64,000 bases of DNA from Salipaludibacillus neizhouensis (GTDB taxonomy: Bacteria; Bacillota; Bacilli; Bacillales; Salisediminibacteriaceae), in NCBI RefSeq assembly GCF_002886185.1, contig NZ_KZ614147.1, positions 841,187 through 905,186 of the forward strand, in the 5' to 3' direction. This document shows, piece by piece, positions 27,691 to 36,457 of this stretch. Position 1 is the first letter of the stretch; each line of letters opens with the position of its first letter. The position numbers and the translations under genes were made by a program. The notes under the pieces were generated by a model, which worked only from the letters and a program-made list of their open reading frames with translations, did no database searches and was not told the origin of the DNA.

Positions 27691-27719
27691 TTGTATTTTT
27701 ACTCTTAATTATTTATATT
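27691..27719 (+). promoter_or_regulatory. Probable sigma-A promoter of the acid sugar operon
   Basis: TTGTAT at 27691-27696, 17-base spacer, TATATT at 27714-27719. No -24/-12 sigma-54 pattern (TGGCAC-N5-TTGC) was found between 27608 and 27763, in agreement with the missing GAFTGA loop of the regulator. Confidence 0.6.
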
Positions 27720-27730
27720 GTATATAACGT

Positions 27731-27744
27731 TGAAAGCGCTTTTA
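27731..27744 (+). promoter_or_regulatory. cre-like CcpA site over the operon start
   Basis: TGAAAGCGCTTTTA matches the cre consensus TGWAANCGNTNWCA except one base. It lies 11 bases after the -10 box, a classic roadblock or repression position. Confidence 0.65.
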
Positions 27745-27763
27745 AACAGAAGGAGGTGATGAA

Positions 27764-29071
27764 TTGAAAATAGCAATTATAGCTGACGATTTAACTGGAG
27801 CAAATGATACGGGAGTTCAATTTGCTAAAAAAGGCTGGAAAACCTCAGTACTTATGCAAGAAAATCAAAAAATTGAGGAAGATATAGAAGTATTTGTTAT
27901 AGATACAGATAGTCGAGCATCTTCACCAAACGAAGCTTATAAAAACGTGAGGAATGCAATAAATGTAGTTGAGAAAAATTCAGTAGATATTCTTTATAAA
28001 AAAATCGATTCAACAATGAGAGGAAATATTGGTGTAGAATTAGATGCCATTTATGACCATTATCCAGCTGACTTTATTTTGATAGCACCCGGATATCCCA
28101 AGAATAATAGGTTTGTTAAAGAAGGAACGCTTATTATCGGCGATGTTCCTTTGCACGAATCAGAATTTTCTAATGATCTCAAGACGCCAATTGGACTTTC
28201 CTATATACCAGATATTATAAAAAAAAGTTCAGTAAAAGATGTAGGAATCATTTCAGAATCAGATTTAGTAAATAATGAAAGCGATATATTTAGTAAATTA
28301 TCAAACTATCACGATAAAAATATACCGTATCTAGTATGTGATTCAATGGAGGAATATCACTTAGAGAAATTGGTTGATTTTATAGGGGAAACGGAATATA
28401 ACGTAGTTTGGTGCGGATCAGCCGGATTAGCAAATTATTTAAGTGAGAATAAAGAAACGTTAAATAACGAGGAAATATCTATTAATGAATATTTAGATCC
28501 TATCTTAATGGTTATAGGTAGTTTGCACGATATAACGAGAGAACAATTAAACTACTTATTGAATGATTCAACAATAACGGGAATTAAATTAAATTCCCAT
28601 CTAGTAGTTGGAAGCGAAGAAGAACTGAACTCAGAAACTCAAAGAGTCATTAGTGAGATTACAACAGCATTTGAAAATAAGAAAAACGTAGCTCTTTTTT
28701 CTTCAGGAAGTAAAGCGGAAATTGAACAATCTATTACAAATGGGAAGAAATATAAAATGGATGCAGTTCAAGTTAGTGATCGCATTTCAAAAGTTTTAGG
28801 AGAAATAACAAATAAAGTGTTCAAAGAAACTGAAATTAACAAATTATTTCTAACTGGAGGGGATACAGCAAAGAAAGTTTGCACGTGTCTAGACATTACA
28901 GAATTTATTTTATTAAATGAAGTAGAGACGGGAGTTCCTATAGGGGTTCTTCGGGGAGAAGGTCCAATCCTTACAATTACAAAAGCTGGAGGATTCGGTT
29001 CACTGGAAGCGCTTCATAATTCATATAAACTATTTGGAGGTGGGAAAAAATGCGCCCAATTATTGGAATAA
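27764..29071 (+). CDS. Four-carbon acid sugar kinase (DUF1537 family)
   Basis: 435 residues from a TTG with AAGGAGGTGAT upstream. The substrate half begins IAIIADDLTGANDTGVQFAKKG (residues 3-24, DDLTGA signature) and contains KKIDSTMRGNIGVELDAI. The nucleotide half ends TGGDTAKKVC and KAGGFGS, the family's ATP-binding signatures. DUF1537 kinases phosphorylate C4 acid sugars such as D-threonate or D-erythronate at O4, and those paired with PdxA2 feed the next enzyme. The gene overlaps pdxA2 by 22 bases, indicating tight coupling. Confidence 0.88.
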   Translation: MKIAIIADDLTGANDTGVQFAKKGWKTSVLMQENQKIEEDIEVFVIDTDSRASSPNEAYKNVRNAINVVEKNSVDILYKKIDSTMRGNIGVELDAIYDHYPADFILIAPGYPKNNRFVKEGTLIIGDVPLHESEFSNDLKTPIGLSYIPDIIKKSSVKDVGIISESDLVNNESDIFSKLSNYHDKNIPYLVCDSMEEYHLEKLVDFIGETEYNVVWCGSAGLANYLSENKETLNNEEISINEYLDPILMVIGSLHDITREQLNYLLNDSTITGIKLNSHLVVGSEEELNSETQRVISEITTAFENKKNVALFSSGSKAEIEQSITNGKKYKMDAVQVSDRISKVLGEITNKVFKETEINKLFLTGGDTAKKVCTCLDITEFILLNEVETGVPIGVLRGEGPILTITKAGGFGSLEALHNSYKLFGGGKKCAQLLE

Positions 29072-30042
29072 CAATTGGTGATGCGTCTGGAGTAGGACCG
29101 GAAATCACATTAAAGGCATTGCAATCCCAGGCAGTTTATCAAATGTCTCGGCCATTAGTAATTGGAGATGCTAAAATTTTAAAAAGAGAAATTGATAAGT
29201 TTGACATTAATTTAGCCATTCATTCTATTGAAGATCCGCAAGAAGGTATATATGAACTAGGTACGATTGATTGCATTGATTTAGATTTACTTTCGGTGGA
29301 TCTACCCTATGGAGTTGTTTCAGCTGAAGCAGGTCATGCGGCTTTCTGTTATGTCAAAAAATCAGTTGAATTGGCATTAGATAAAAAGATTGATGCGATA
29401 TGCACCGCACCTTTAAATAAAGAAGCCATGCAGAAAGGCGGGCATTTATATCCAGGCCATACAGAGATTTTAGCCGATCTAACTGGAACAAAAGATTTTT
29501 CAATGATGCTATCAACTCCAGATATGAAGGTTATACATTTAACTACTCATCTTGGAATCATCGACGCAATTAAAAAAATAGATAGTGAGAGAACATATAA
29601 AGTTATAAAACTATCACACGATACACTGAAGAAAGCCGGATACGAAAGAATAAAAATTGCTGTTTGCGGAATTAATCCACATGCTGGTGAGAATGGACTT
29701 TTTGGTTATGGAGAAGAAGAGGAAAAATTAATTCCTGGAATAAAAAAAGCACAGGAAGAAGGATTAGATGTTAGTGGTCCTTTTCCAGCAGACACGTTAT
29801 TCTATCGAGCTATGAGAGGTGATTTTGACGTTGTCGTTGCTTGTTATCATGATCAAGGGCACGGTCCAGTGAAAGTACTAGGCTTAGAGTCAGGTGTTAA
29901 TATTACAGTAGGTTTAAAAGAAGGTATAATTAGAACGTCAGTTGACCATGGTACTGCATTTGACATTGCAGGCAAAAATATTGCAGATGAAAGATCGCTA
30001 TTAGAGGCGATTAAAATGGCAGTCGATTTAGCACCAAAATAA
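29050..30042 (+). CDS. pdxA2: 4-phospho-acid-sugar dehydrogenase PdxA2 (4-hydroxythreonine-4-phosphate dehydrogenase family)
   Basis: 330 residues. PdxA signatures are all present: IGDASGVGPEI (residues 8-18), AEAGHAAFCYV, CTAPLNKEAMQKGGHLYPGHTE, THLGIIDAI and the metal-binding YHDQGHGPVKVLG. In the context of a DUF1537 kinase, PdxA2 enzymes oxidise 4-phospho-threonate or -erythronate, which then loses CO2 to give dihydroxyacetone phosphate. The start ATG lies inside the kinase gene behind GGAGGTGGG. A role in vitamin B6 synthesis is unlikely here. Confidence 0.88.
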   Translation: MRPIIGITIGDASGVGPEITLKALQSQAVYQMSRPLVIGDAKILKREIDKFDINLAIHSIEDPQEGIYELGTIDCIDLDLLSVDLPYGVVSAEAGHAAFCYVKKSVELALDKKIDAICTAPLNKEAMQKGGHLYPGHTEILADLTGTKDFSMMLSTPDMKVIHLTTHLGIIDAIKKIDSERTYKVIKLSHDTLKKAGYERIKIAVCGINPHAGENGLFGYGEEEEKLIPGIKKAQEEGLDVSGPFPADTLFYRAMRGDFDVVVACYHDQGHGPVKVLGLESGVNITVGLKEGIIRTSVDHGTAFDIAGKNIADERSLLEAIKMAVDLAPK

Positions 30043-30069
30043 TGTTAAAGAAAAGAAGGTGAATATCTA

Positions 30070-30960
30070 TTGTTTAAACCTGAAGGGATTATTCCTGCAT
30101 TAGTGACCCCATTTGACGAATACGGAGATATTAATGAAAATGCGTTTAGAAAACTGATAAGACGGACGATAGATCAAGGTTGTCATGGAGTATTTTGTTT
30201 AGGGAGTAACGGGGAATTCGTCTCTCTAGATGATAATGAAAAGGTGAAACTAGCACAAATAGCAATAGATGAATCAGCTGGTGAAGTCCCTGTTTATGCA
30301 GGAACAGGTACAAATTCAACTAAAAGAACAATTGAGTTAAATAAGAGAATGAGTGAAATTGGTATAACTGCGGTTTCAGTTATTACACCGTATTATGTTG
30401 GTTTAAGTCAACAAGAATTAATCAGTTACTATGATGAGATCGCAAATGCAACGGAATTGCCGATCATTCTTTATAATATTCCTAAAATCACAGGAAATTC
30501 GTTAGATCCGGCATCTGTGAAAAAGATAAGTCAACATAAAAATGTAGTAGCAATAAAAGATAGTAGTGGAAATTTTGACTACACATTACAGCTGATCGAA
30601 GGGAAAGATTCGGATTATTCTGTTTTAATTGGGACAGACTCTCTTATCCTACCAAGTTTAATGGCAGGAGCAGATGGAGCCATCGCAGCAACGGCAAATT
30701 TTGTTCCTAAAACAGTGTCATCAATTTATAATGATTGGCAAAAAGGCGACTATGAGTCGGCACAAAAAAATCAAAATTGGTTAAAAAAGGTTAGAGGTGC
30801 GTTCAAATTAGGGACAATGCCATCTGTTTTAAAGGAAGCAGTAACTGCATCAGGAATTGAGGTAGGGCTACCTCGTAAACCAGTACAACCGCTCTCTAAT
30901 GAAGCTTCAAAGGAATTGCATAAAGTAATTGACCAATATAGGAAAGCCGGCTTGATTTAA
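30070..30960 (+). CDS. DapA/NAL-family lyase (dihydrodipicolinate synthase-like aldolase)
   Basis: 296 residues from a TTG behind AAGAAGGTG. The TIM-barrel family is clear: GIIPALVTPFDEYGDINENAF, GVFCLGSNGEFVSLDDNEK, the catalytic Tyr in TPYYVGLS and the Schiff-base Lys in VAIKDSSGN. Members split or form 2-keto-3-deoxy acids or related compounds. Its place in this operon argues against lysine synthesis; it may cleave an imported or derived keto acid to pyruvate plus an aldehyde. The exact substrate is unknown. Confidence 0.85.
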   Translation: MFKPEGIIPALVTPFDEYGDINENAFRKLIRRTIDQGCHGVFCLGSNGEFVSLDDNEKVKLAQIAIDESAGEVPVYAGTGTNSTKRTIELNKRMSEIGITAVSVITPYYVGLSQQELISYYDEIANATELPIILYNIPKITGNSLDPASVKKISQHKNVVAIKDSSGNFDYTLQLIEGKDSDYSVLIGTDSLILPSLMAGADGAIAATANFVPKTVSSIYNDWQKGDYESAQKNQNWLKKVRGAFKLGTMPSVLKEAVTASGIEVGLPRKPVQPLSNEASKELHKVIDQYRKAGLI

Positions 30961-31024
30961 TTCCGATAAGAATATAAAAGAATGCTGAAGTACCCTTATA
31001 AAAAAATTAAAGGAGTGAATGATA

Positions 31025-32095
31025 ATGAAAAAGAAATTAATGATTATGGTGTTGGCAATTCTAATGATGGTAGTCGTCGCAGCCTGTAACTCAAATGGAG
31101 ACACCGAAACTAGTCAAAATAACGAGGGACAGGAAACTAATAACGAACAAAGTAATGAGGCGAATAACAGTGATAGCAACGCCGGTGCAGAGTTGGAATT
31201 TCCTACTCAGGAGATTCGTGTTATTGTACCTTATGACCCAGGCGGCACTAGTGACTCTACAGCAAGAGTTGTAAGCGATATTATTAGAAAAGAAGAATTG
31301 CTTCCTGAAAATGTAAATGTCGTTAATTTACCAGGAGCGAATACTAGAAATGGTTTAGAAGAAGTTTTAAATGCTGATCCTGATGGACATACTTTGCTTT
31401 TACACCATTCTACGTTAAATGCAATGAATGCTGTGGGACAAATTGATATTTCATATGAAGATTACGAATTAATTTCACAAGTATCACATACTCCATCTGT
31501 ATTAGTTGGAAATGCTGATTCGGAATTCCAAACGTTTGATGAATACTTGGAAGAAGCTGAAAGTAATCCAGGTTCAATATCAGTGGGAATAACAAATATT
31601 GGTTCCACAACTCATTTAGCATATGAAGCAATGATGGACGCTGCTGGGAATCCAGATGCATTTAAAGTAGTACCTTTTCAAAGTGGAGCGGATCTAGTAA
31701 CCGCTCATTTGGGTGGTCAAGTTGATTTGCGAATGGCTTCAACACCGGATTCTATTCAATATGTTGAATCAGGAGATGCAGTTGCTCTAGTATCATCAAG
31801 TTATGAAAAACATTTCCATCCATCTCTTCAGGATGCAGTTTCCTTCTCTGAGTTAGGTGTTGATACAGGGGTCTCAGTAAGATTTGGTTTCTATGCTCCA
31901 CCTGGAACACCGGAAGAAGTCATTAATTATCTTGATGAGGTATTAGCGAAAGTTGTTGAAAATGAGGAATTTCAACAATTTGCAGATGATAACGGTGCAG
32001 AACCTGAGTATTTAAATAGTGAAGAATTTATTGCTGAAAATGAAAGTGTACAGAATATATTTAATACTTTGGCTGAAAATATAGACATTGAATAG
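31025..32095 (+). CDS. Tripartite tricarboxylate-type transporter binding lipoprotein (TctC)
   Basis: About 356 residues. ATG at 31025 is favoured because AAAGGAGTG is 8 bases upstream; an ATG six bases earlier is also in frame. Lipobox VVVAACNS (Cys21) after a signal peptide, then a Ser/Asn-rich linker. The BUG family hallmarks are IRVIVPYDPGGTSDSTARV and NLPGANTRNGLEEV near the start of the fold. It captures an organic acid for the TctB-TctA membrane complex encoded next. Confidence 0.9.
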   Translation: MKKKLMIMVLAILMMVVVAACNSNGDTETSQNNEGQETNNEQSNEANNSDSNAGAELEFPTQEIRVIVPYDPGGTSDSTARVVSDIIRKEELLPENVNVVNLPGANTRNGLEEVLNADPDGHTLLLHHSTLNAMNAVGQIDISYEDYELISQVSHTPSVLVGNADSEFQTFDEYLEEAESNPGSISVGITNIGSTTHLAYEAMMDAAGNPDAFKVVPFQSGADLVTAHLGGQVDLRMASTPDSIQYVESGDAVALVSSSYEKHFHPSLQDAVSFSELGVDTGVSVRFGFYAPPGTPEEVINYLDEVLAKVVENEEFQQFADDNGAEPEYLNSEEFIAENESVQNIFNTLAENIDIE

Positions 32096-32150
32096 TAAGT
32101 AAATTTTTATATCACCGCTTTAACTTACTATATTAGGCTAGAAAAAAGGG

Positions 32151-32186
32151 AGCTCAGAATATGTAACTTATAAAGTATTCTGAGCT
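32151..32186 (+). terminator. Hairpin between tctC and tctB
   Basis: AGCTCAGAATA pairs exactly with TATTCTGAGCT over a 14-base loop, followed by TCTTCTAACTTTTT. It may give partial termination so that binding protein exceeds membrane subunits. Confidence 0.65.
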
Positions 32187-32216
32187 TCTTCTAACTTTTT
32201 GATAGGATGGATGTTT

Positions 32217-32747
32217 ATGAGAGGTAAAGTGGTCATACAAGCAGTAATGTTTATATTGGGATTGTATTTTTTAATAACATCTTTTCAAATAGATACTAGA
32301 GGTTTTAAAGGTGACGTTATTAATCAAAGAGACTATGTTATAATTCTATCACTTTTATTAATTTTACTATCAGTAGGATCAATGATAAAGGTTTATCTTA
32401 ATAGAAAATCCATAAAAACTAGTGATCAACAAGAGGATACTTTAGACGTACAACAAACTCATAAAACAGATACGGAAGATACGGAAGAAACTGGGCTAGT
32501 TGGTAAGATAAAAAAGTATAAAATTTATTTTTCAATGGTACTTGTATTTTTATTTGCATACGGTTTTGCATATATAGGTTTTTTTGTAACATCATTTGTT
32601 TATGTCTTTTTAATTACGTGGTTAATCTACGATTTGAGTAAAAAGAAATGGCTAGTATCACTAATTTTTAGTGCTACTCTAAATATCATTCTATTTTTCT
32701 TATTTGATTTAATAAGTGTTTATTTACCAGATGCCTGGTTATTTTGA
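32217..32747 (+). CDS. Tripartite tricarboxylate-type transporter small membrane subunit (TctB)
   Basis: 176 residues from the ATG at 32217 (GGATGG six bases before); ATG 32211 or TTG 32199 are alternatives. Four membrane spans: about 5-21, 42-57, 108-130 and 135-170, with a charged loop between the second and third. This is the normal layout of the TctB/DUF1468 subunit, which always accompanies TctA. Confidence 0.82.
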   Translation: MRGKVVIQAVMFILGLYFLITSFQIDTRGFKGDVINQRDYVIILSLLLILLSVGSMIKVYLNRKSIKTSDQQEDTLDVQQTHKTDTEDTEETGLVGKIKKYKIYFSMVLVFLFAYGFAYIGFFVTSFVYVFLITWLIYDLSKKKWLVSLIFSATLNIILFFLFDLISVYLPDAWLF

Positions 32748-32765
32748 TCGTGGGAGGATAACAAA

Positions 32766-34259
32766 TTGGATATACAAAGTTACATTCAAGCATTTGTAGA
32801 AATTCTCACTAGTCCCACTGTCTTTTATATTATTATTGGTACCGTTTTGGGGGTTGTTTTTGGAGCGATTCCTGGTTTGACAGCTACTCTAGCAGTTGTT
32901 ATTCTCTTGCCAATAACATATGGAATGGATCCGGTGGCGGGACTTTCAACTCTTTTATCTGCATATATCGGAGGGATATCTGGGGGTGTAGTTGCTGCTA
33001 TACTTATTGGGATGCCGGGGACACCTTCATCTGTTACAACAGTATTTGATGGGTACCCGCTGGCTAAAAAAGGACTTGGTTCGAAAGCATTAGGGATGGG
33101 TGCTACAGCAAATTTAATAGGTTCTCTAATCTCACTTTTTTTCTTAATATTAATTGCGCCACAGCTTGCAAAAGTTGCTCTATCATTTACTGCATACGAG
33201 TATACAATGGTTATGATCTTTGCATTTGTAACTGTTGCAAGTTTAACTGGAAACTTTTTTAAAAGTATTTTAATGACAATTGTCGGGTTGTTAATTGCAA
33301 CATGGGGTTTTGACCCGATAAATGCAATGGATCGTAATCCAACAGGAATTGAATTTTTAAGAAACGGGATACCAGCAATACCAGCAATGATTGGACTATT
33401 TGTAGTATCTCGGGTGTTTGTAGAATTAGAATCAGATCAAAGTAAGCCGATTATCCCAAAATCAAAATCGACAAATGTATTTCCTAAACTGAAAGAGTTA
33501 AAGGATTCATTTACTAATTTTTTACGTTCGGGAGTTATTGGCACATTGATTGGAATACTTCCAGGTATTGGTTCATCTTTAGCAACCTTTGTGGCTTATG
33601 ACCAAGCTAAAAAAGCAAGCAAGGAGCCTGAAACATTTGGAAAGGGTAATATGCAAGGGGTAGTAAGTTCTGAAACAGCTAATAACGCTGTTATAGGAGG
33701 AGCGCTTGTTCCATTACTAGTTCTGGGTATACCTGGGGATGGAGTTACTGCGCTTCTATTAGGCGGGTTACAAATGCACGGTTTGCAACCAGGACCTTTA
33801 CTATTTGTAAACCAACCGGACTTTGTTGTAGGTTTATTTGTATCGTTTTTTATCTCTGTCATTGTCATGTTTGTGTTCATGGTAACGATTGGTGCTCGAA
33901 TATTTCCTGTTTTATTATCCGTTAAAAAAGTATATCTGTTACCGATTGTTATGGTCATGAGTATAGCAGGTAGTTACAACATTGGTTATAGAATATCAGA
34001 TGTGTGGATAATGGCTATATTCGGAGTTATAGGATACTTCATGAACAAGTGGAACTTTTCAACATTACCACTTGTAATCACGTTATTATTAGGATTTGGT
34101 TTTGAGCAGTACATCAGAACGGGATTGATTCAAAGTAGTGGGGATATTACTCCTTTCTTTACTAGACCAATTGCAGGATCATTCTTTTTGTTATCAGTGT
34201 TGACCATCTACTTTGTTAATCGTTCGAAGAAAAAAGGTTTATTGAGCAAAGCTAAATGA
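32766..34259 (+). CDS. Tripartite tricarboxylate-type transporter large membrane subunit (TctA)
   Basis: 497 residues from a TTG after GGGAGGAT. Many spans and the TctA signatures VFGAIPGLTATLAVVILLPITYG (about 28-50), GGISGGVVAAILIGMPGTPSSV (about 69-90) and GILPGIGSSLATFVAYDQAKK. It forms the ion-coupled channel. Together with the two preceding genes it makes a complete importer dedicated to this operon. Confidence 0.93.
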   Translation: MDIQSYIQAFVEILTSPTVFYIIIGTVLGVVFGAIPGLTATLAVVILLPITYGMDPVAGLSTLLSAYIGGISGGVVAAILIGMPGTPSSVTTVFDGYPLAKKGLGSKALGMGATANLIGSLISLFFLILIAPQLAKVALSFTAYEYTMVMIFAFVTVASLTGNFFKSILMTIVGLLIATWGFDPINAMDRNPTGIEFLRNGIPAIPAMIGLFVVSRVFVELESDQSKPIIPKSKSTNVFPKLKELKDSFTNFLRSGVIGTLIGILPGIGSSLATFVAYDQAKKASKEPETFGKGNMQGVVSSETANNAVIGGALVPLLVLGIPGDGVTALLLGGLQMHGLQPGPLLFVNQPDFVVGLFVSFFISVIVMFVFMVTIGARIFPVLLSVKKVYLLPIVMVMSIAGSYNIGYRISDVWIMAIFGVIGYFMNKWNFSTLPLVITLLLGFGFEQYIRTGLIQSSGDITPFFTRPIAGSFFLLSVLTIYFVNRSKKKGLLSKAK

Positions 34260-34331
34260 TAAAAAATTCTACAAAACTATAAAAAAAAGCGTGAATATTA
34301 AGAAGTTTATGAAAAAATTAGGAGGAATAAA

Positions 34332-35495
34332 ATGAATATAACGGCTTCATTTCAAACTGCAAATCGAATTCTTTTAAGAGAAGGTATATTAAATGATTTA
34401 GGTGAACATTTAGATATGTTTGATGATGTAAAACAAGTCCTGATCGTTACAGCTGATTTCATGAAGGATTTAGATTTTATGAAATCTCTTGAAAATCAAT
34501 TAACTAAAAAAGACATTACTTACAACATTTTTGACAAGGTTGAAGCGGAACCAACGATTGATCATATTACGAGTGTTACAAAAGAATTGGATAATGTTAA
34601 CTATGATTTAATTATTGGCATCGGAGGGGGAAGTGTCCTCGATGTAACAAAATTACTATCCGTTTTAATGAAAGGTAATGTCGAATTGAAAAACCTTGTT
34701 GAGGGAGAAAAAATAAAGAGTAAAGGAATTCCAATGGTGTTAATTCCAACTACAGCTGGTACAGGTTCAGAAGTGACCCCAAACGCGATTGTGACTTTAC
34801 CGAAGGAAGAATTAAAAGTAGGCGTTGTAAGTAGTTACTTGCTGCCTGACTTAGTACTATTGGATCCAAACTTAACGATATCATTACCTCCCCATATTAC
34901 TGCTGCAACAGGAATGGATGCTTTTACTCATTCTTTTGAATCGTATATTTCAAATAAAGCGAATCCATTAAGTGATATGTTTGCCATGGAATCGATGCGC
35001 TTAATCTCTAAGTCTATCTTAAAAGCTTATCATAATGGTGGGGATATTGAAGCGAGAAAAGATATGCTATTGGCCTCAACTTATGGAGGTATGGCTTTAA
35101 CTTCGGCTGGTACCGCTGCCGTCCATGCACTCGCTTACCCTTTAGGTGGGAAATTTAATATCTCTCATGGTGAAGCAAATTCAATGTTACTTCCCCACGT
35201 TACACGAGAAAACTTAGATACTATTGAAGAAAGAATGTCGGTTATAGCAAGAGAAATTGGATTAACTAATGACCGTAATATAGAGCAGGCAGAAGCCGCA
35301 CAACTTTTAATTGATGAGATGGTAAATTGGACAAAAGAATTGAACATCCCACAAGACCTAAGGAAATTTGGAGTGACTGATGACGATGTCCACACTTTGG
35401 CTACTGCTGCTTCTAAAGTTAAAAGGTTAATGGATAACAATCCAAAGGTACTATCCATTGATGTAATCGAATCTATCTATAAAAAAATGCTTTAG
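34332..35495 (+). CDS. Iron-containing alcohol dehydrogenase
   Basis: 387 residues, ATG after GGAGGAAT. NAD(P)-binding IGIGGGSVLDVTKLL (about 95-109), IPTTAGTGSEVTPNA (about 138-152) and metal-ligand motifs in TGMDAFTHSFESYIS and AAVHALAYPLGGKFNISHGEAN. The family reduces or oxidises small hydroxy compounds with an Fe(II) centre. In this operon it may oxidise or reduce a hydroxy acid or aldehyde derived from the imported compound; the substrate cannot be read. Confidence 0.9.
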   Translation: MNITASFQTANRILLREGILNDLGEHLDMFDDVKQVLIVTADFMKDLDFMKSLENQLTKKDITYNIFDKVEAEPTIDHITSVTKELDNVNYDLIIGIGGGSVLDVTKLLSVLMKGNVELKNLVEGEKIKSKGIPMVLIPTTAGTGSEVTPNAIVTLPKEELKVGVVSSYLLPDLVLLDPNLTISLPPHITAATGMDAFTHSFESYISNKANPLSDMFAMESMRLISKSILKAYHNGGDIEARKDMLLASTYGGMALTSAGTAAVHALAYPLGGKFNISHGEANSMLLPHVTRENLDTIEERMSVIAREIGLTNDRNIEQAEAAQLLIDEMVNWTKELNIPQDLRKFGVTDDDVHTLATAASKVKRLMDNNPKVLSIDVIESIYKKML

Positions 35496-35510
35496 GGGAG
35501 GTATGTCATA

Positions 35511-36437
35511 GTGAAAATCTTAGTTACGTCAGCAAGTTTCGCTAAGTTTAATAAGAACATTATAGATGAATTAGAAAAGAAAGGTTGTAAAATTGAATTT
35601 TCAATCCCTTTTGATGTTAAAGATATTACTAATGCAGAGGGTTTAATTGTGGGATTGGAAAAAATTGATGCGACCGTTATTGACGAAGCCAAAAAACTGA
35701 AAATCATTTCCAAGCACGGTGTAGGCGTAGATAATATCGATCTTGAATATGCTAGAAGTAAGGGGATTATTGTTTCAAATACTCCAGAGACCAATAATGA
35801 TGCAGTTGCAGATCTTGCTTTTGGACTTATGATTAGTGCTGCTAGGTCAATTCCGCAAGCAAACAATGATATCAAAAGAAATACATGGCCTAGATACGAT
35901 GGTAGGTCAGTCTGGAAGAAAACCTTAGGAGTTATTGGATTAGGCTCGATAGGTAAAGGAGTGGCCAAAAGAGGAAAAGGATTTTCAATGAACGTTCTTG
36001 GTTATGACATTACCGAAAAGACAAGCGAAGAACGAGATATTGGGATTGATAGAGTTAGTTTAGAAGAACTTATTACATCTTCCGATTATATATCATTACA
36101 TGTTCCTTTAAATAAATATACAGAACACATGATAAGTACAAGAGAGTTCGATTTAATGAGGGAAAATGCAGTATTAATTAATTCTGCTAGAGGAGGATTA
36201 ATTAATGAAAAAGCGCTTTATGAAGCTTTATATAACAAAAAAATTCTGGCTTGTGCATTGGATGTATTTGAGGTTGAACCACCAGAAAATAATAAACTAT
36301 TGACATTGGATAATCTTATTGTTACCCCGCATATGGGTGCATACACAGTTGAATCTGGTGAATTAATGAGTCAAAAAGCCGCTCAAAACATATCTAGCTA
36401 CTTGTTACATGATAAAATTCTTAACCAAGTCAACTAA
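35511..36437 (+). CDS. D-2-hydroxyacid dehydrogenase (phosphoglycerate dehydrogenase-like)
   Basis: 308 residues from a GTG behind GGGGAGG, 15 bases after the previous stop. Rossmann GVIGLGSIGKGVAKRGK (about 143-159), catalytic Arg in NSARGGLIN, Glu in EVEPPENN and His in TPHMGAYT. It lacks the ACT domains of serine-pathway SerA and is set in a catabolic operon, so it more likely interconverts a 2-keto and a 2-hydroxy acid on the way to or from the C4 acid. Confidence 0.88.
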   Translation: MKILVTSASFAKFNKNIIDELEKKGCKIEFSIPFDVKDITNAEGLIVGLEKIDATVIDEAKKLKIISKHGVGVDNIDLEYARSKGIIVSNTPETNNDAVADLAFGLMISAARSIPQANNDIKRNTWPRYDGRSVWKKTLGVIGLGSIGKGVAKRGKGFSMNVLGYDITEKTSEERDIGIDRVSLEELITSSDYISLHVPLNKYTEHMISTREFDLMRENAVLINSARGGLINEKALYEALYNKKILACALDVFEVEPPENNKLLTLDNLIVTPHMGAYTVESGELMSQKAAQNISSYLLHDKILNQVN

Positions 36438-36457
36438 CTAATAAATGTGAGGTAATT

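Noticed and set aside
27608-27763. Possible sigma-54 promoter for the acid sugar operon
   Set aside because: No TGGCAC-N5-TTGC-like pair was found; a sigma-A-like pair is present instead.
33596-33958. Minus-strand open frame of 120 codons in tctA
   Set aside because: Shadow of the TctA coding frame; the + strand frame has clear family motifs.
35492-35968. Minus-strand open frame of 158 codons over the 2-hydroxyacid dehydrogenase
   Set aside because: Shadow of a gene with clear Rossmann and catalytic motifs.
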